Below, piece after piece: positions 13,002-25,400 of a DNA stretch of 64,000 nt (position 1 is its first letter; each line of letters begins with the position of its first letter). The DNA lies in assembly GCF_004337985.1 (NCBI RefSeq), contig NC_043741.1, positions 2,921,348 to 2,985,347 of the forward strand. Reading direction: 5' to 3'. The position numbers and the translations under genes are program-made. The stretch is from Pyricularia pennisetigena (Eukaryota > Ascomycota > Sordariomycetes > Magnaporthales > Pyriculariaceae). Below the pieces are notes generated by a model. That model was given only the letters and a program-made list of their open reading frames with translations, was not told the origin of the DNA and did not search any database.

Positions 13002-13981
13002 ACAGCATATGCCCGTTACTTGGTCGAATTTGCCCTTTCGGCATTTCTTTTCTTTTGAATAAATTCCGTCGTTGGGCGCCCTGGGACAGATGGCCCATTT
13101 AGCTTGGGCTTGTGAAAAGTTGGCTATCCTCGCAAGCACAACGGCATTGGACATAAATTGTGGATTCTTGTTAGTACGACGACTTGGAGGGCGTACACTT
13201 GGCTTTCAGTAACGATTCCCGAATTGCTGCGCTCAGTTCAGCATCATGTTTTCCTTCTTTTTCTTATTATTTTTTCGCTTTGAAGTATATTCTCTGGGGT
13301 TTTCTCTCTTTTTTTCCCCAATTTCGTTTTTTTGGTGTCAGGGTAGAATACATGACGGAGGGATTTTTTTTTGGTTTTTGGTTTTTTTTTTTTTTTTTCG
13401 ACGGCAACCCCCCAAAAAACAAAAAACAGCCAGTCTCCCACAGCGCATTTACATTACTTTGTTTGCACGGCAGCAACATACTTTCGCAGTCTTTTACAAG
13501 ACGGCTATTCCTCTTATCACGCCCTTAACTTCCTCCACAAGTTTCTTTGTCCAACGCCGGTAGTTGGTCATGCATCTAGGCTACACTGCCTTGTTATGTG
13601 TAGCGAGCGCGCCTCAAATATACGCCAGTGCATATTAGAACTAGCAGGGCCAGATGATCATCATGGAAAATACATGGAAAGGCAAATAGCGAGGTAGAAA
13701 ATCAACAACCAACAAAAAGACAATCTTGCCTCAGTTGGTTAACGCTGTGTTATATATAAGCAAGTCTTGTACCGACTTGCAATCATCCATACACGTTATA
13801 AAAAGAAAAAAAGACACCGAAAAGAAGCCCTTCATTCCCCTTGGAAAACAGTTACAAATCTTTTTCTTCTTTTCAATCCACCCAAGACATCGCTTCGCTG
13901 ACAGTTGAGATATTCCGATCATTACTCCGATATCATAGCGGCCCGATCCTTTTATTTTTCGCTTTGGTTCCCTCTGCTTCT
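13002..13981. other. Convergent intergenic region between two 3' ends
   Basis: This is 980 bases between the NMN adenylyltransferase stop and the GPAT stop, so it holds two 3' untranslated regions. It contains T-rich tracts at 13251-13330 and 13365-13400. Open frames across it are low-complexity poly-Phe or poly-Lys translations and are not credible genes. Confidence 0.6.
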
Positions 13982-16517
13982 CTACACGTTCTTCTTCCCA
14001 TCACTGGAATTCTCGTCCTCGTTGTCTTCTTCCTCCTCCTCGTCGCTACCCCCGATCGTCATGCCCCTAGCCTCGCTCCTCCTTCGCCTCATCTCGCCAC
14101 GCTCGCGCATGGCCTCCCTAATCTTGCGACTCGCCTCGTCGAACCCTTCCTGGGAGTCGAGGGCGGTGAATGCCTGGACGTTGAAGCCGCCCATGCTGCT
14201 GGTGCGCGAGCGGTTGCGAGACGGCGGCCGCGTCGCAAAGATGCTCGCCTTGCCAATGTTGCTGAAGGACTCGTTGCGCGGAATGGCGCGACTAGACTGT
14301 GTGTTGCGGCGCTGGATGCCATTGCTGCTGGTAGGGTGGTGTAGTGAAGCGCCTGGAGAAGCCTGGCCCGTGAACGACACCTCGCTGTCCGAGCGGCGTT
14401 TGAGCGTCGGCGAGTCGGGCTGCCTCGTGTGGGTGGGGGAGAGCGGCGCGCCGTGCTGATCCATTGAGGCTTTGATGAGGCGACTTTGGGCAAAGTCGGG
14501 AAAGATCTCAGGACCCAGAGTGTTAATGAGGTTTGTAACCTCTGCACTCAGCTCGGCGCGTTGCTCCTGGAGTTTTTGCATGTTGTATTTGGAAGAGGGG
14601 AACATGCAGAGCAGTAACGGACGCAGCGATTTGAACACATCCATGCCGATCTCACCAAAGCGCAGGGCTGCGAACGTGATGGAGATGAATGTCGGCCACC
14701 CTATGAGCCAAATGCTGGCAACCAGGACGAACCATGGGAGTCTGACAATCCACGCTGGTGCGAATCCCCATAGGCCATCGCGAGCTACCTTCCATGCTAG
14801 GAGGGAGCAGTACACGTGGTACATGATCGGTGCGAACGCCATCGAGACTAACAGCTTCCATGTTGCCATGACGTCCCGACCCTGGATCTTGACAGTTGAC
14901 GCTGCAAGCGCCGACCGCGCCTTCTTGATGCTGATGACCTTGGCAACAATGAAGACGGGCCCAAACAGAACGAGACCAGGAAAGGTGGCGACGAAAAACA
15001 CTGCGAGTTGCAGGATTCTGTACAAGAAAATGCGAACTACCCGATGCCAGGACATCCTTGTCACTTGGACCTGGTGGTCGCGAATTCCCAGGTAGCGAAG
15101 GTTCTTGTTGTAATTCTTGACGCTCTCACGCACCTTGATGACGCGCTCATCGTCCTTGAAACGTTCATAGCCGACCGCCAACCTACGATTCAGCTCCACC
15201 ACTACTGGTAACGGCAACTTTTTACCAGTAGGGTTGTACAATCGCCGGGCGGCCTGGATCAGCATCAACGTGTCATAGTCTGGCGTAGAGACAGTGACAG
15301 CCGACAGGCCCTGGTGGACCATGTCCAACAGGGTTCCAATGGCCTCACGACGCTGGTTGGTCTTGTACATGTGCACAAGCTCCGGGTCGACCTCGATGGC
15401 GTTGCCAAACTCGACGACGGCTCGAGAGCGGAATTTGTGGGCATGGAAGTAGTTCATGCCCACGGGCACAATCTTGACGCCAACGTCCGGGTAATTAGCC
15501 ATAGCACCAAGAGCCATGATGGCCACTCCGGGCTTGAGGGGTAGCAGCTCGGTACGGTCGTGACTCCCACCTTCCGGGAAGATGCCCACGCAGCCTCCGG
15601 ACCGCAGGCGCTGGAACACAGCCTCGTACACTTTGCTCTGATCGATGTGAGGTGCAAGCTTGTACTTGGTGCCTTGGTAGCCCTCTTTTCTGGACCTGAC
15701 TTCCTTGTTCTTGAAGATGCCATCCTGATCAATGTCATCCCTGCCCGTCAGTTGCTCCATCGGCAGCTTTCCCTTGAGCGCCCGCTTGATGCGCAGTTCT
15801 TCCGGGCCAAGGATCTCGGCGATCTCTACGTTGGACCCCGTCTGCCCCTTGACAGATGGCAGGAAGAGACTACCGCCGACCTCGGCTTCAGTGTCGAACT
15901 TTGTTCCGACGCCGCGGATCAGTGTAGGGTCGTATATGGGGTTCGGTAAGTATATCGTGCCACTGGCAGGCCTAGCGGCGTCCTGGGCGCGGCCGACGGG
16001 CACACAGCCAACCTGGCGCGACGCCCAGCCGATGAAGCCATGGATGGACTTTTGCGCAATCAGGAGGGACACGCGGCGGCCGGCTTCTTTCTTGAGCGTC
16101 TTTTGTAGTACGAGAGCGTCGACAAACTATCGAGGATGACCCACGCGAAAAAGGGGGGCAATCACATGTCAGCAAACCCAACCCCAAAAAAAATTGCATG
16201 CATCTCAGTCGTGATCGTTTGGAGAACAAGTCTCGTCCCGGCATGATGGAGCGCATATATGACGCTGTACTGACCTGGTTCGCATGAGGCGCCGCAACAA
16301 ACAGTATAGGTCCATGCTTTGGTATCTTCCATGAACTTCGTGGGTGTATCTCACGGAAGAACAGATCCGCAATAATCGACATGACCCATAGCAGCGTGTC
16401 GTACTTCCAGGGCACCATTGGGTACAACTCCATAGGCTTCTTCTCGAGGTCCTTGTCTGGCATTGGCGCACCCACTCTGGTGGCCGGACCGTTGGTGGCC
16501 GGACCGTTTGTAGCCAT
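13982..16517 (-). CDS. Glycerol-3-phosphate / dihydroxyacetone-phosphate acyltransferase (Sct1/Gpt2 family)
   Basis: Carries out the first acylation of glycerolipid synthesis, making lysophosphatidate in the ER and lipid-droplet membrane. Exons are 16517-16275 and 16126-13982, giving 795 residues. The intron falls inside acyltransferase block I, PHANQ|FVDALVL, with donor CAG|GTCAGT. Other blocks are GCVPVGRAQD (block II region), GIFPEGGSHDRTELLPLKPG at about residue 265 (block III) and VKIVPVGMNYFHAHKFRS (block IV). Several hydrophobic helices follow, for example RIFLYRILQLAVFFVATFPG and LPWFVLVASIWLIGW. The C-terminal 200 residues are Ser/Arg-rich and end in an acidic patch, a likely phosphorylation region as in the yeast enzymes. 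A TTG-initiated extension upstream was rejected in favour of the ATG at 16517. Whether it is nearer Sct1 or Gpt2 cannot be told here. Confidence 0.93.
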
Positions 16518-17468
16518 CGCGACGGTTTTTCGGAGGGGTTGCTTAGAAAGTGTGGTTTGGCCCCGTGTTTGCCTACCGATGACGAATTCCAAGTTTCGAT
16601 TTGCGATGTGGGCGTGTTTTTAAGGGCTCCCAGGGTATGGGGGCAGGGCAGCGCTTAAGGCTTTCCACCAGCTCAACTCATCGAAATCGCGAGCGCACGA
16701 GATTCAGGGTAAGCGAGGGAAGAAAAAAAAAAAAAAAGAATAAGGATCTGTAGACAGACTAAAAAAGAAGCACTACTGTAGCTGAGGATAAGAGAGTGAT
16801 TTTATTATGAGCGAAGCTAGGAACCACCAGGAACGAAAAAGAATGTACTACCTACTAGTTTTAGCAAACGCTCGCAAAATGCCGAGAACGCAAAGAGGTG
16901 GGGCTATGGGATGATGGATGAGATGGTATTGATTGATATCGTAGAAAAAAAGATGAGATTTGCCCCCCTGGCAAGGACAACCCTGAGCTCCTGCGAGTGT
17001 TGGGTCATTGTGGGGAGGGATGGAAGTAGGCATCAAAGTGGGGGAGCAAAATTGGACTGACGGGCAACAAGTCGAATCGCGGCCTTAATTACAGCACTGC
17101 CTAGCACTGCCCTATTCAACACATCCCAACTTCATCGACATGACCCTGATTTTCTCAAAATTAACGCCAAAACAGAGCAAAGACACGCATCTTCTTATCG
17201 GCAAAGACTAGTCTTGATCTGATTTTGTATTCTGGCAAAATCTCTGTATAAAAATAAGTGACTTTTTCCGCATTCAAGCTAATTTTGTCCCCCACCTTTG
17301 GCACCTAAGCCCAAAGGACCAACCACAACACATCCGCTGCCTCGGCGTTCGCCTAGCATCTATCTACCTCCCTACCTCAGTAATCTGTGTTCGTATAACA
17401 CCTCGTTGGTCGCTATTTGATGGGGCGATTGATACTGTACCAGTGCCGGTTCTACCCGTGCCTTGATT

Positions 17469-17518
<50 letters not shown>

Positions 17519-18309
17519 CTAACAGCGATTACTTATCTCGTTTCTGTAGGTTAATACCCAAGGTCACCCAAAGTGAACCCATGTCCTAGTGTAGTAAATT
17601 GATGCTGTCTTGTTTCTTATTTCTTTTTTCCCGAGGCTTGATTTTCTGACGTCTTCATCCGCTTCGTGGCGTTATCAATTTCCATCACGGCGGTTATGCG
17701 GGCAAAAAAAAAAAAAAAAGGTTTTGCCAATGGTGGTAGTCGACAATGCATAAACGAAAATATTAACTGCTACAAAGTAAAACAAACAGCCTTTCCCTCT
17801 AATATTACGTGATGTGACTTGGGCTTGTTCTACCCCCGTGGCATGTCACCCAAAATTGACGTGTCGTGTCTTCGGCCTATCATACCTTATCCGATTATGT
17901 AGGCAAGGTACCTACCTCGAGGTACCTCGTGTAGGTCGTCGGCTTTATACCCTGCTGCCACCCTACCTGATCGACGAGACATGATGACCTCCCTGGTCCT
18001 GCGCGTCAACTTTTAGTCCACCTACCTGCAGTGTGAGGTCAATAAATCCAGCATCCGGGAAAGATGTGGTGTTATTTAGTACGTGCTTTTAGCTGTACAA
18101 TGCCCGCAACATTTGCAGAAGGTTGGATTGTTGGGAGGAATCACACAACTAAAAGTACAGCATGATGGAAGCATGCAATCAGCCCAAAAAAACGATTAGC
18201 CCCCGGCAGGGTTCATTGATTCGACAAGTTGATTGTCTCTTTTCTTGTCAACGCTATTTGTGAGAAATATACAGGCGAAAAAAAAAAAAAAGATGAGCTG
18301 GCACCTTCA
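16518..18309. other. Intergenic DNA with long poly(T); GPAT promoter side
   Basis: No supported gene in 1.8 kb. It contains the presumed promoter and leader of the GPAT gene on the left and the 3' region of NOP2 on the right. A 46-base T run lies at 17471-17516, with shorter A runs near 16724-16738 and 17705-17719. At 17900-17945 there is a cluster of overlapping ACCTACC and GGTACCT motifs. Confidence 0.55.
17471..17516. repeat. Poly(T) tract of 46 bases
   Basis: An uninterrupted T run between GATTAG and GCCTAAC. It is the longest homopolymer in the window that is fully sequenced and flanked by ordinary sequence, apart from the 557-base A run near 61 kb. Confidence 0.95.
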
Positions 18310-20507
18310 TTATGCTTTCTTTGCCTTCTTGGGCCGATCCAACGCCCTCGGGTCCAGACCTCTTCTCCTCATTGCATTTCTCTTGGCCCGGTCCATATAT
18401 TCCTTATCTCCATCGTCATCGAATCCACCAAAGTCATCATTGGCGCCGTCTTCCGTCTCCTGGACGGGGGTCTTGTCAACTTCCATTTCGTCCTCGGCAG
18501 CTGCTGCAGTCTTGGAGCCATTCGAGTTGGCAGCAAACTCGCCGCTGCTTGCTCCACCACGAGCATTCGCCGGCGTAGGGCCTGTCTTCTTGAACTTGGC
18601 GACGTAAAAGCCATCGACGTTGTATCTAATGTTGTGGTCAGCATTCATTCGTTTTTCCCAAAGCAATGGGCAAGAGAAGAAAAGAAAACAAAACGAGAAG
18701 GAAAAACTCACGTGTGGGGATAATAACGCCTGGTCATCTTTACGCTTGGGTGAAACTTCTTGCCCATAAAGCTTGTGAATCCCTCTTTACCGAAAGGAAG
18801 TCCTGTCTCCAGCAGCTCAACGTTTGATCGCCTGGATAGGGCGTAGTTGACAACTTGCTCGCTGAAGCGTGGTAATTCTGTGTTAGCATGGTTCTTCTTG
18901 ACGGAGGCTCAATGATTCAAGGGATGACCAACGTACTTTTCCTCAACTGTAACACTACATGTCGAATAGACGATGTAACCCCCGACTTTGGTGGCATCTA
19001 TAGCCGCAAGCAGCAGTTGTTTCTGCACGTGTGGCAGCTGCATGAAGTCCTTCTCTGTCTTGTTCGTCTTGACGCTGGGATCCTTGGATATAACGCCAGT
19101 ACCGGAGCACGGCGCATCGAGCAGAACTCGATCGAAGCCGCCAATCAGATTCGGAATCTCACGGGCGTCATAGTTGCATACTATCGAGTTTTTGACACCC
19201 AAACGATGAATGTTTCCAATCAGACCCTTGGAACGAGCCTTGTTGGGATCGTTAGCGATGATGACGCCCGTGTTCTTCATCAGCGCTGCGCAGTGTGTCG
19301 TCTTTCCTCCGGGGGCAGCGGACATATCCAGAACACGCTCGTTCTCCTGAGGGCACAAAGCCATGACGGGGAGGAACGAGGATGCTGCCTGGAGGATGTA
19401 ATGACCACCCAGGTACTCTGGCGTGGCACCAAGCGGGACATTGGAGTCAAAGATCTGCAGTCCAACCTTGGACCACTTGCCGACAGGCTCCAGGGTGACG
19501 CCACGGTTGACCAGTGCCTGAGCAAGATCACGACGGCTGGTCCGCAGCGTGTTGGTACGGATGACCACCGGACGGGGCGTCTCGTTGGCCTCGAAAAAGG
19601 CAAAGGCCTCACGGGCAGGGAAAAGGTCCATCAGCTTCTGGGCGAGATATTCGCTGTAGCCATAGTAGGCGCATATGTCCTTGAGTAGCTGGTTGCTGTA
19701 CTCTGCACGACTCCGCCCCTCCTCAGACAGGTTTGCAAAGTCCTCCAGTACGCGGACAGTATCTGTTATCCTGGTGCGCAGCATCTGAAGGTCAGGTGCC
19801 AGCAGTGCTTTGGCCTTGGGCATAACCTCATCGTCGTCGGACTCGAGAACATGCGGCTTGTCGTCGGCGATGTTGGTTTGGAGGGCATCCTCGCGCATCT
19901 CTTCCTCGTTCTCGGCAGCCTCTTCCTCCAACTGCTTGTCCAGCACCCTCGACAGACCCTCGATGTTGGCCGCAGTCAGCCTTTCCTCCCTGTCTGAGTC
20001 GTCATCCTCGTCCTCGGAGAAGACAAACTTCTGCTTCTTCCCTGCCTCTTCGTCCGAGTCGAAGACCGAATCATCATCGTCGTCGAGGAAGTCGTCTCTG
20101 AGTTTGGCGCCGCCAAGCTCGTCGTCCTCCAGATCGAGGTCACCGAGCGATTCGATCTCGTCATCCGAATCGTCTAGCGGGTCATCATCCGAATCGAGAG
20201 CAGCCTTTGACTTTGACTTGCCAGACTTCTTGGCGGACTTGGTGGAGGCCGGGCTTGCTGCTTTTGCGCCGTTGGGCTTCTTTGCCGCCGGCGTCGAGCC
20301 GGCGTTCTTTGCATTGATTTTCCCTTTCGCCGGTGTCTTGGGCGACTGGTCTCCCTTCTTGGAAGTCCTCCTCTTCTTGCTCGTCGGTGCATCGGCGGCA
20401 GGGGCATCGTCGACGGGAAGTCCCTTTTTGCGCTTGAGGTTGGCAAAATGTTCTTCGGACAAAGCCTCGGGCATGCCCTGCTTCTTCATGCGACGGCCGA
20501 CACCCAT
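18310..20507 (-). CDS. NOP2: 25S rRNA (cytosine-C5)-methyltransferase Nop2
   Basis: A nucleolar SAM-dependent enzyme that methylates a cytosine in large-subunit rRNA and is needed for 60S assembly. Exons are 20507-18937, 18861-18712 and 18625-18310, giving 678 residues. It starts MGVGRRMKKQG, typical of Nop2. A Lys/Ser/Ala-rich and then strongly acidic region covers residues 20-230, as in other nucleolar factors. The catalytic half has AAPGGKTTH near residue 396 (SAM binding), DAPCSGTG near 465 (motif IV cysteine) and STCSVTVEEN near 515 (motif VI cysteine). Exon 2 continues EQVVNYAL with LPFGKEGF and PHT; exon 3 gives YNVDGFYVAKFKK and a Lys-rich tail. It lies about 380 bases downstream of the dioxygenase-like gene on the same strand. 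Confidence 0.96.
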
Positions 20508-20884
20508 ATTGACGGCTGTTTGGTGAGATCTCGGGAGACTGCGAATCTTTCTCTACGAGGAGTCTCGCGAATGTAATACTAGGGCACCAGACGAAGCTCT
20601 TTTCGCTCGCCAAAAAGTCAGGGCGGAGAGGAAATTTTCCCAGGCGATTCTTATCGATAAAGAAATATTTGCAGGGGTCCCTGAGCCCCCAAATGCGGGG
20701 TCTGTGGCTATTGCGCTACGCGTTTACCTCGAACCAAAATCGTCAAGCTTCATTTGGTTCAATTGGCACGAGATAACGGGGATGAAATCAGATGGCACTA
20801 TTCTAGCCTATATCGCACGCAAAAACCAAGAATGCTAGCTATTGTTTCCCCTCCCCGACTTGTTCAACGCGTGAACTATGCAAC
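20508..20884. other. Short intergenic region (NOP2 promoter / dioxygenase 3' end)
   Basis: 377 bases between the dioxygenase-like stop codon and the NOP2 start, both genes reading leftward. It must hold the 3' untranslated region of one and the promoter of the other. No further feature is visible. Confidence 0.6.
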
Positions 20885-21674
20885 TTATGCGTTTCCCGCA
20901 GAAGCCTTCCTCTCAGCCATCTTGGCAAACAAGTCAAGATCCAAAGGGAGCTTCTCCCCCATCCAGATGGCTCGCTGGCTGTGGTCCCTGCGCTCGACCT
21001 CGATCTGATCCTCTCCGGGGCCGGCGATGGTGTTTGGGTGGATCAGGGCCGAAAGCGGGCCGCGCCACACGGCAAGCCATGCCACAAAGGCGCCGAACTG
21101 GGCCGGCGTGAACAGGTTCACCTCGAACATGGCTACGGGGTGCGGGCCGATGGGCCTGTCCCAGAATTTGTAGATCCGCAGCTCGGGGACTTTTGGCGAG
21201 AGTGCCGTTTGTTAGTCGTTGACTATGTAGGCCTCAAAAAGCATGCCAAGGCAAGGCAGCTTGGAGTTGGTTTACGGTCGGGGATATGCAAATTGCACTC
21301 CTATGCAGTATACTCACATTCCCGCCGGATCCGCTCATACAACTCCTTGGCATATTTGGTCTGATCTTCCGAAGCCTGAAAGTAGTAAATATGTACGTCG
21401 CTGTTTTTTTCACTCTTGTCAATCTGATATTACTCCTCAAAAGATACGGGTGCCATATCGTCAATATGTGAGGGGGCTCAACTTACAACCCTCCCCTCCT
21501 TCCCCTATCCAATGGATCAACAAACTCCTCATAAGCTTTGCTGAGAACGCCAGTCTGTTCGTTCTTGAGACTTTTACCGTCTTCATCCTTTTCCTCCGAC
21601 AACGGCGGGAGGTGCTCGAACCCCTTGAGTGGGGACGGGTAGCTCGCCGTGGCGGGGTAGTAGCGACAGGCCAT
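20885..21674 (-). CDS. DOPA 4,5-dioxygenase-like protein
   Basis: Exons are 21674-21487, 21400-21318 and 21189-20885, giving 191 residues. The joined core reads FDVHIYYFQ, then YAKELYERIRRE, FPELRIYKFWDRPIGPHPVA and MFEVNLFTPAQFGAFVAWL. These are the hallmarks of the small DOPA-dioxygenase family, whose founding mushroom member opens the ring of L-DOPA in betalain pigment synthesis. The paired histidines in DVHIYYFQ and IGPHPV are present and could bind iron. Filamentous ascomycetes do not make betalains, so the true substrate is unknown. Residues 1-60 are variable (PLSEEKDEDGKSLKNEQ). Both introns are short (86 and 128 bases) with GTAAGT and GTGAGT donors. The family call is confident; the reaction is not. 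Confidence 0.88.
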
Positions 21675-22456
21675 TCTTTTTGGTTTTTGTAAAAAAATGT
21701 AGAGGACTAGACTAGTCTAGACAGTCGCTCAGTCAAGTTAAGCTATGATCTGCTGCCTGTATGGGGGTACGGATATGCAATATAACAGAGGGCTTGGGAG
21801 TGATAGGTTGCACTTTTCGACGATCTCGGGTTGTATACAGGCGAGGTATTATGCTATGCTGCGCCTGTTGATGCAACTGAGGCGTCACGTCACTCTTACT
21901 AATTCGGGGTATAAGCGTGCACAAGCATCCCGCCGGCCCTTTTCGTCCTAAACTTTGACTCCGGTTGGCACATTCGTGCCATTCGATTCCTTTACAAATC
22001 AGTATTTATCAGCATTGAAATCATTGAACCGTCAAGTATTATCCCCTCGGTCCGGCATTTTGGGTTGTCCCAAGTCGTCCCTTGCAGTGCCCACAATGAT
22101 AGTTTGGCGAAACAAGGCTGTTGATATTGTTTTCTTTTCTTCTTTTTCTTCTCTTTTTTTGTCTTGCTTTTTTCTGTTGGCTTTGGGAATTAACCCCAAA
22201 ATTTCATCATAAAAACAAGCAATTCAGTACAATACGCTAGACGAGTTAGATCCCTGCAGTTGAAAGGAAACTTCAGCTCGTCTGTAGTTAAATGGACAAG
22301 TCAACAAAATATGAAATCATAGCAGTCCTTCCCTGAAAACAGCCTCAGGCCCCATCCCTTTCTTGCAAATAGGGCCATACTCCTATTCTCGTATATTCAA
22401 TATAAAACCTATTCCCGAGGTCGTTAATGACCCCCAAGACCCCAGTCTGAAGTCCC
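21675..22456. other. Intergenic DNA between the Argonaute 3' end and the dioxygenase-like gene
   Basis: 782 bases with the Argonaute 3' untranslated region on the left and the dioxygenase-like promoter on the right. There is a T-rich patch at about 22130-22175. No gene is supported. Confidence 0.55.
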
Positions 22457-25400
22457 TCAGATCCAGTACATGCTATCGACCAGGTTCTGGTGCACATTTA
22501 GCGCATCAGCCCTGGCCAGGATCTGCTGCTCGTTGTTGCTCGAGGCGCTGCTGCCCGTCTGGCCGCTAACGACACTGCCGCCCGTGATAACCGAGTCGAA
22601 GAGCTCGCCGAGGTGTGCCCGGTGGCGCGTGCAGACAATGTCGGCATAGTACGCTGGGGGACAGATCGACACGGCCTTGGTGGCGCGACCAAACAGGAAG
22701 GATAGGCTGTGTGTCAGCCTCTCGAGCTCGTCGGCCGCGTTGGTGCCCTTGACGGTAGGGAAGATCTCGTTGTGGATCACGGTGTACCGGGCGGGCCGGG
22801 CGGTTCCCTTCAGGGCGTCGTGCGACTGTAGGAAGAAGTCCCAGTAGCGAGCGACGGTGACGCCGCGGTCGACCACGGTGCCCGACTTGTTGTTCATTGA
22901 GCGTGACATATCCGCCTCATTGGTGGGGAAGAAGCGGGTTTGGTGGCGCTTTACAGAAACCACAATGGTGATCTTGGGCTTCGGCGTGTTGCCGTAGACT
23001 TTGGCACAAGCTTTACGGACGAGCGGAAGCTCCGTGTTTTCGACTGTTGCAAATTGACCTTCGGAGACTCCATCACGGAAGATGATGATTCGTTCCGGCA
23101 GTCGACCTTTGTTGTGCTTTTGCCAAAGAACAAGGCGCGAGCCGAACCGCTCTTCAAGACGGCTGTCTGCCATTTCTTGGCCGCCCTTCTGGGCCCAGGC
23201 CACAGCCGGCCACTGGGCAAGATGCTCGTCGATACTCGAAACGAGGCCGACAACACTGGGAAGCCCGGAATCCCTATCGACGCCGAGGTTTGTCGGGTGA
23301 ACCACGTCCCAGCCAACGAACATAGCCTTTCCCCCCTTGCTTGCCGGGATGTCTTGGGACAATTTGTGGTTGATGCCGCCAGCTTTAAGGTTTACCTTGA
23401 GACCGACGTTGGCGTAGTACTGGGGGTTCTGGCCTGGTCCATTCTTGAAGAGGTTCTTGCGAACCATGCACACCGTGTGAACTCCCAAGTCGATGTCAGC
23501 AATGCGCTTTACCGCATTGTATACAGCAGCATCCTTCGAGTCCGGAAGAATAACAAAGACCATCATCGGCTTAAGGCCCTTCAGTTGGTCAAAACCTTGC
23601 CTAATGGTCTTGTATTCGGCTCCCTCCTGAAATTGGCAGATCTTCAGTTGAGCACCAGGGTTGGTAAGTCCTGGTATCCGGATACCCATATTCTGGTTCA
23701 AAAACTGAACAAAAGCCGACATGGTGACCTGAACGTCGTTAAAGTTGACCCCACCATGGCGATCGTTCGGGTCAAGAACCGTCAGACAAGCCCAGGAAGG
23801 TACTGTACCGCCTTTGACGACCTTGAGATCACGGAGATTCCAGGATCCATCTCGGACGGTGACAATCTGGTTCTTGTTCGTTTTATTGAGGTACGCAAGC
23901 GAGGGAGCGGCCAATACTCGGCCTTGCACCGTGATCAGGCTTGCGTCAACAGTGATTCCGAATGCTTTCAGAATCTCGTTGACGGCCCCAGATATTCCGA
24001 GGGTCTCGGCGCCAACTCTAGCTATCGATTCTGCGTTGCGTGCCGGGGACCTGCAAGCAAAGTTTATCATCGCAGACGCCTCGCCAGCCGAGAGCTTGCC
24101 GCTAGAACACTGGTCAGGTAAAATACGGCAAAAGTCGGAGGGGAAATAAAGCTTCCTTTTGCGGCTGCCGGTGACGATGAGAGGTAGACGATCATCCACC
24201 GTCTTTTTGAACTCTGTGATACAATGTTAGCGAACAGTCTCCGGCCGAGAAAAGATGCCAAGGCTTTTTTTTTGTGCTTACTTCTGCGATAATATTCGGC
24301 AACGCTGATGTTGCCGCCGTACTGAATCGGCGAGCCGTCCGCCCATGTCTCTGCGGGAGCATCCTTAGGCTTGTCGAGTTTGAACATGGTAGCACCGGCG
24401 GTCGTCCGAGACAGCTCCATAATCGATCGTTCCGAGACTCCACACGCCTGTCCTTTCGCATCGAAGAGGGTCACTTCGATTTTCAACTTGGCAATCTTCC
24501 GTGATGCCGCTCGGAGCGCAGGGGAAGCGAGATCCCTGACTCGACATTCGTTGAGCAGCGCCCTGATCAGTTCCATCGCGTTGCCGGAGCGCTGGAAAAC
24601 TGCATGGGTAACGTTGACGTTTAAAAGCAGGCGCCCAGTGGCTGGGCGAGCACTCGAGAAGTAGCCGCGCACGAGGTTCTTCATTGCCGACAATTGGGCA
24701 AACTCCCTCAGGCTATTAGCCTCCGAAGGGAAGAACCTGGCGCTCGAGGCGCCAAGGGGCACTACTTTGGCTGAGGTACGGGCGTAATGGCCCATAATGA
24801 TACCGATGGCGTCGATCGTGGACGCAAATTTTGGGAAAGTCGGTACAATGTCGTCCAGGCGGTCGTTCATGGTCCTCAGCCATTCCACAAGCTTTCCGAC
24901 GTCAATGTCCTCGGGCGGGCTGAACGTCACTTGGTATTCCTCGGCTCGTTTTCTGCCTGTGTGCTCCACCAATATAGGACCGCCGCCAGGTGGGAGGGAG
25001 AGCTTGCCCTGCGAAACGACCTTGGCTTTGAACTCGGACACGATTCTGTTTTTCGGATTCTGGAGAGCAACTTGATCCAAGGCCTTGTGAACGATAGTCC
25101 GCAGCAACTTGCCGACGACTTCTCCATCAGATCCGGACCTCTTGACCTTCAGGGCGTATTTGAAAAGTGTTTGGGAGTTGACGTTCATGCTAAAGTAGTT
25201 GGCCCAAAGAATCACGGGTGTGCCAGTCGTGCCGTAGGCAGGACGCTGCGGAAGAATGGCCGTGGCCTGTGTAGTCTCAAGCGTTGACGAGGTGATACCC
25301 AGCTTGCCCGCTCGCTCAGTGAGCTCAGTGACGCTAATACTACCTGCGCGCTGAGCCCACTTGTCTTCCAGTGCTGTGATGGATTTGTCCGGGGCTGGGA

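Noticed and set aside
13240..13480. Small Phe/Lys-rich open frames
   Set aside because: Produced by T-rich 3' untranslated DNA between two convergent genes.
16518..16592. N-terminal extension of the GPAT reading frame
   Set aside because: The extension begins with TTG, not ATG; the in-frame ATG at 16517 starts a family-like N-terminus.
22940..24121. 393-residue open frame on the plus strand inside the Argonaute gene
   Set aside because: It is the exact antisense of the PIWI and PAZ-side coding exon; codon bias leaves the opposite strand open. No motif was recognised.
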